From positions 75,150-81,792 of the forward strand of contig DCDZ01000030.1 of the NCBI GenBank assembly GCA_002316675.1: 6,643 nucleotides of DNA, read 5' to 3'. How positions within the stretch are numbered: the first letter of the stretch is position 1; every line of letters starts with the position of its first letter. Both the position numbers and the translations under genes were made by a program. Positions 5,579 to 6,643 of this stretch are shown here, piece after piece. Under the pieces are notes generated by a model. It was not told the DNA's origin and did not search any database. It was given only the letters and a program-made list of their open reading frames with translations. Source of the DNA: Tyzzerella sp. UBA1042. GTDB taxonomy: Bacteria > Bacillota > Clostridia > Lachnospirales > Anaerotignaceae.

Positions 5579-6448
5579 TTATTTCCCCTTTAAGTTGAAT
5601 ACAATAATGCTGATGATAATGATTGTGCCGCCAATAAAGGTTCCCGTATTCGGGACTTCTTTTAGGAGCAGAAACCCCATGATCGTGGAAAGAAGGGGGG
5701 TAACGAACATAAAATTGGTTACTTCGCTGGTGCGTTCTGCCAAAGACATAGCTTTTCCCCAGAAAAAATAAGCGCAGGCACTGGGCAAAGTGCCTAAGTA
5801 AACGAGGGCAAGGATATGCTTTGCACTGGCAGTTGATAACTCTTGAAATCCCTTTAAGCACCAAAATCCAAGAAATATTGCGCCGCATAGCATACTGTAG
5901 GTCACAATTTCCAGAGAGGAATATCCCTTTTTCTGAGAAAGCCTTCTGCTTAAAATATTATAGCTACAGAAAACAAGAGAAGCACAGACGGTCCAAATTA
6001 AACCAATATTAATTGAAAAAATGCCCTCCCAAAGAAGAAGAATCAAAACGCCCACAAAAGCCATGAAGATAGAAATCCATCCAAGGGGTCGAATTCTTTC
6101 CTGATATAGCTTTGCAGCTGCAATGGCCGTTAAAATTGGGGTAATGGCAATCACGATGCTGGAGGTGGCAGAGGTCAGGGTTTGAATGCCGGTGTTGAAG
6201 GCAATCATATAAATGGTGAAGCCTAGTCCGCCGGATAGAAAAAACCAAGGAATATCTTGCTTTTGAGGCCTCCGTATATGGCTGCATTTTCCCATGAGCA
6301 GCAATAAAATGGAGGCGATGCTGCAGCGTAAGAAGCCCAAAGAATTTGAGGTGAATTGTTCCTGTACGATTTTTGTGAGGGGAAAAGCGGATGCCCATAA
6401 AAAAACGGTCAGTAGCCCAAGCCCCCATACTTTTTGCTTGTTTGTCAT
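5579..6448 (-). CDS. EamA/DMT-superfamily membrane transporter, 289 aa
   Basis: This is a small-molecule permease of the drug/metabolite transporter superfamily, likely a plasma-membrane exporter. It has the standard length and about ten hydrophobic segments arranged as two EamA repeats (about 8-140 and 150-286). Family motifs are visible: the first helix GLLTVFLWASAFPLTK (11-26), FLRCSIASILLLL (39-51), the end-of-repeat pattern AITPILTAIAAAKLYQERI (101-119), and its counterpart VTPLLSTIMGFLLLKEVPN near the C-terminus, followed by the last helix and a short basic tail (FNLKGK). The start has AGGAGA at 6455-6460, 6 nt from the ATG. It is monocistronic and converges on the nucleotidase gene. 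Its promoter region carries a perfect palindrome, which suggests control by a repressor. The substrate cannot be read from sequence; members export amino acids, purines, metabolites or drugs. Confidence 0.94.
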   Translation of the reverse strand: MTNKQKVWGLGLLTVFLWASAFPLTKIVQEQFTSNSLGFLRCSIASILLLLMGKCSHIRRPQKQDIPWFFLSGGLGFTIYMIAFNTGIQTLTSATSSIVIAITPILTAIAAAKLYQERIRPLGWISIFMAFVGVLILLLWEGIFSINIGLIWTVCASLVFCSYNILSRRLSQKKGYSSLEIVTYSMLCGAIFLGFWCLKGFQELSTASAKHILALVYLGTLPSACAYFFWGKAMSLAERTSEVTNFMFVTPLLSTIMGFLLLKEVPNTGTFIGGTIIIISIIVFNLKGK

Positions 6449-6561
6449 TTGTTTTCTCCTAAAAAAGTTTATAGCTTACCCGATACAATGCATTTTCAAT
6501 AGAGCAAAAAAGCTGATGAGAGATTAAAAAATCTATATAAGCTTCTCTGTTCTGTCAGTAA

Positions 6562-6570
6562 AGTATAGCA
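6562..6570 (-). promoter_or_regulatory. Extended -10 promoter candidate of the EamA gene
   Basis: TGCTATACT on the minus strand is a good extended -10 and directly abuts the palindrome at 6571-6587. With a 17-nt spacing the -35 would be TTTCTA, which is weak. The start near 6555 gives a leader of about 107 nt. An alternative is TTTACT-N17-TATATA just downstream (within 6536-6564). Confidence 0.5.
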
Positions 6571-6587
6571 CTAATTTCTGAAATTAG
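6571..6587. promoter_or_regulatory. Perfect 17-bp palindrome, candidate repressor operator for the EamA gene
   Basis: CTAATTTC (6571-6578), a single T, then GAAATTAG (6580-6587). The symmetric 8-1-8 arrangement with ~9-bp half-site spacing suits a dimeric helix-turn-helix regulator. It fills the spacer between -35 and -10 of the predicted minus-strand promoter, where a bound repressor would block RNA polymerase. Confidence 0.5.
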
Positions 6588-6643
6588 AAATAAATTTTTT
6601 CGTAGCAGGAGGGTTAGAGATTCTTGAGTTTCCGCAAACTGTA
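6588..6643. other. Window edge, no assignable gene
   Basis: On the + strand GGAGGG (6608-6613) stands 10 nt before a TTG (6624-6626) whose frame stays open to the end (LSFRKL). On the minus strand a frame enters from the edge and stops at 6614-6616 (YSLRKLKNL then TAA). Either could be the edge of a neighbouring gene; neither has enough length to decide. Confidence 0.2.

Noticed and set aside
6448..6555. Possible riboswitch in the ~107-nt EamA leader.
   Set aside because: I found only short A/T-rich pairings (such as AGATT/AATCT at 6521-6534), no conserved aptamer core I recognise, and no terminator hairpin or pairing that hides the ribosome binding site.

Overview
The window most likely comes from a low-to-mid GC, Gram-positive member of the Clostridia (Lachnospiraceae or a close relative). 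The reasons are strong AGGAGG-type ribosome binding sites, AT-rich intergenic regions with classic hairpin-plus-T-tract terminators, and secreted proteins carrying a copper-amine-oxidase-like stalk domain, DUF4163/DUF3298-type domains and LysM. The genus is an inference from gene style. It looks like ordinary chromosome: I see no transposase, integrase, phage gene, CRISPR array, tRNA or rRNA.

Layout. Positions 74-418 (+) encode a small XRE-family DNA-binding protein. It converges on a cold-shock protein gene (540-752, -), and a perfect 11-bp hairpin terminator and a second terminator separate them. Upstream of the cold-shock gene is a near-consensus promoter (876-904) and a leader of about 115 nt that holds a long terminator-like hairpin. 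Next comes a monoacylglycerol lipase/lysophospholipase-like alpha/beta hydrolase (937-1878, -). A 298-bp divergent intergenic region (1879-2176) then holds two adjacent hairpins over a 20-codon basic mini-ORF.

The right half has two consecutive + strand genes for exported proteins, each followed by its own strong terminator, so they are probably separate transcripts. One is a stalk-domain protein with a DUF4163/DUF3298-like (RsiV-like) C-terminal half (2177-3232). The other is a 636-residue secreted 5'-nucleotidase/cyclic-nucleotide phosphodiesterase of the UshA type ending in a LysM wall-binding domain (3523-5433). A convergent EamA/DMT-family permease (5579-6448, -) follows, with a promoter region that contains a perfect 17-bp palindrome. 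The last ~50 bases hold only ambiguous edge sequence.

How the genes fit together. There is no evident multi-gene operon. The two secreted proteins suggest work at the cell wall: one degrades extracellular nucleotides while anchored to peptidoglycan, and the other may sense or bind a wall-associated ligand. The strongest leads are regulatory: the cold-shock leader hairpin and the EamA operator-like palindrome. I do not see a new multi-gene system here.
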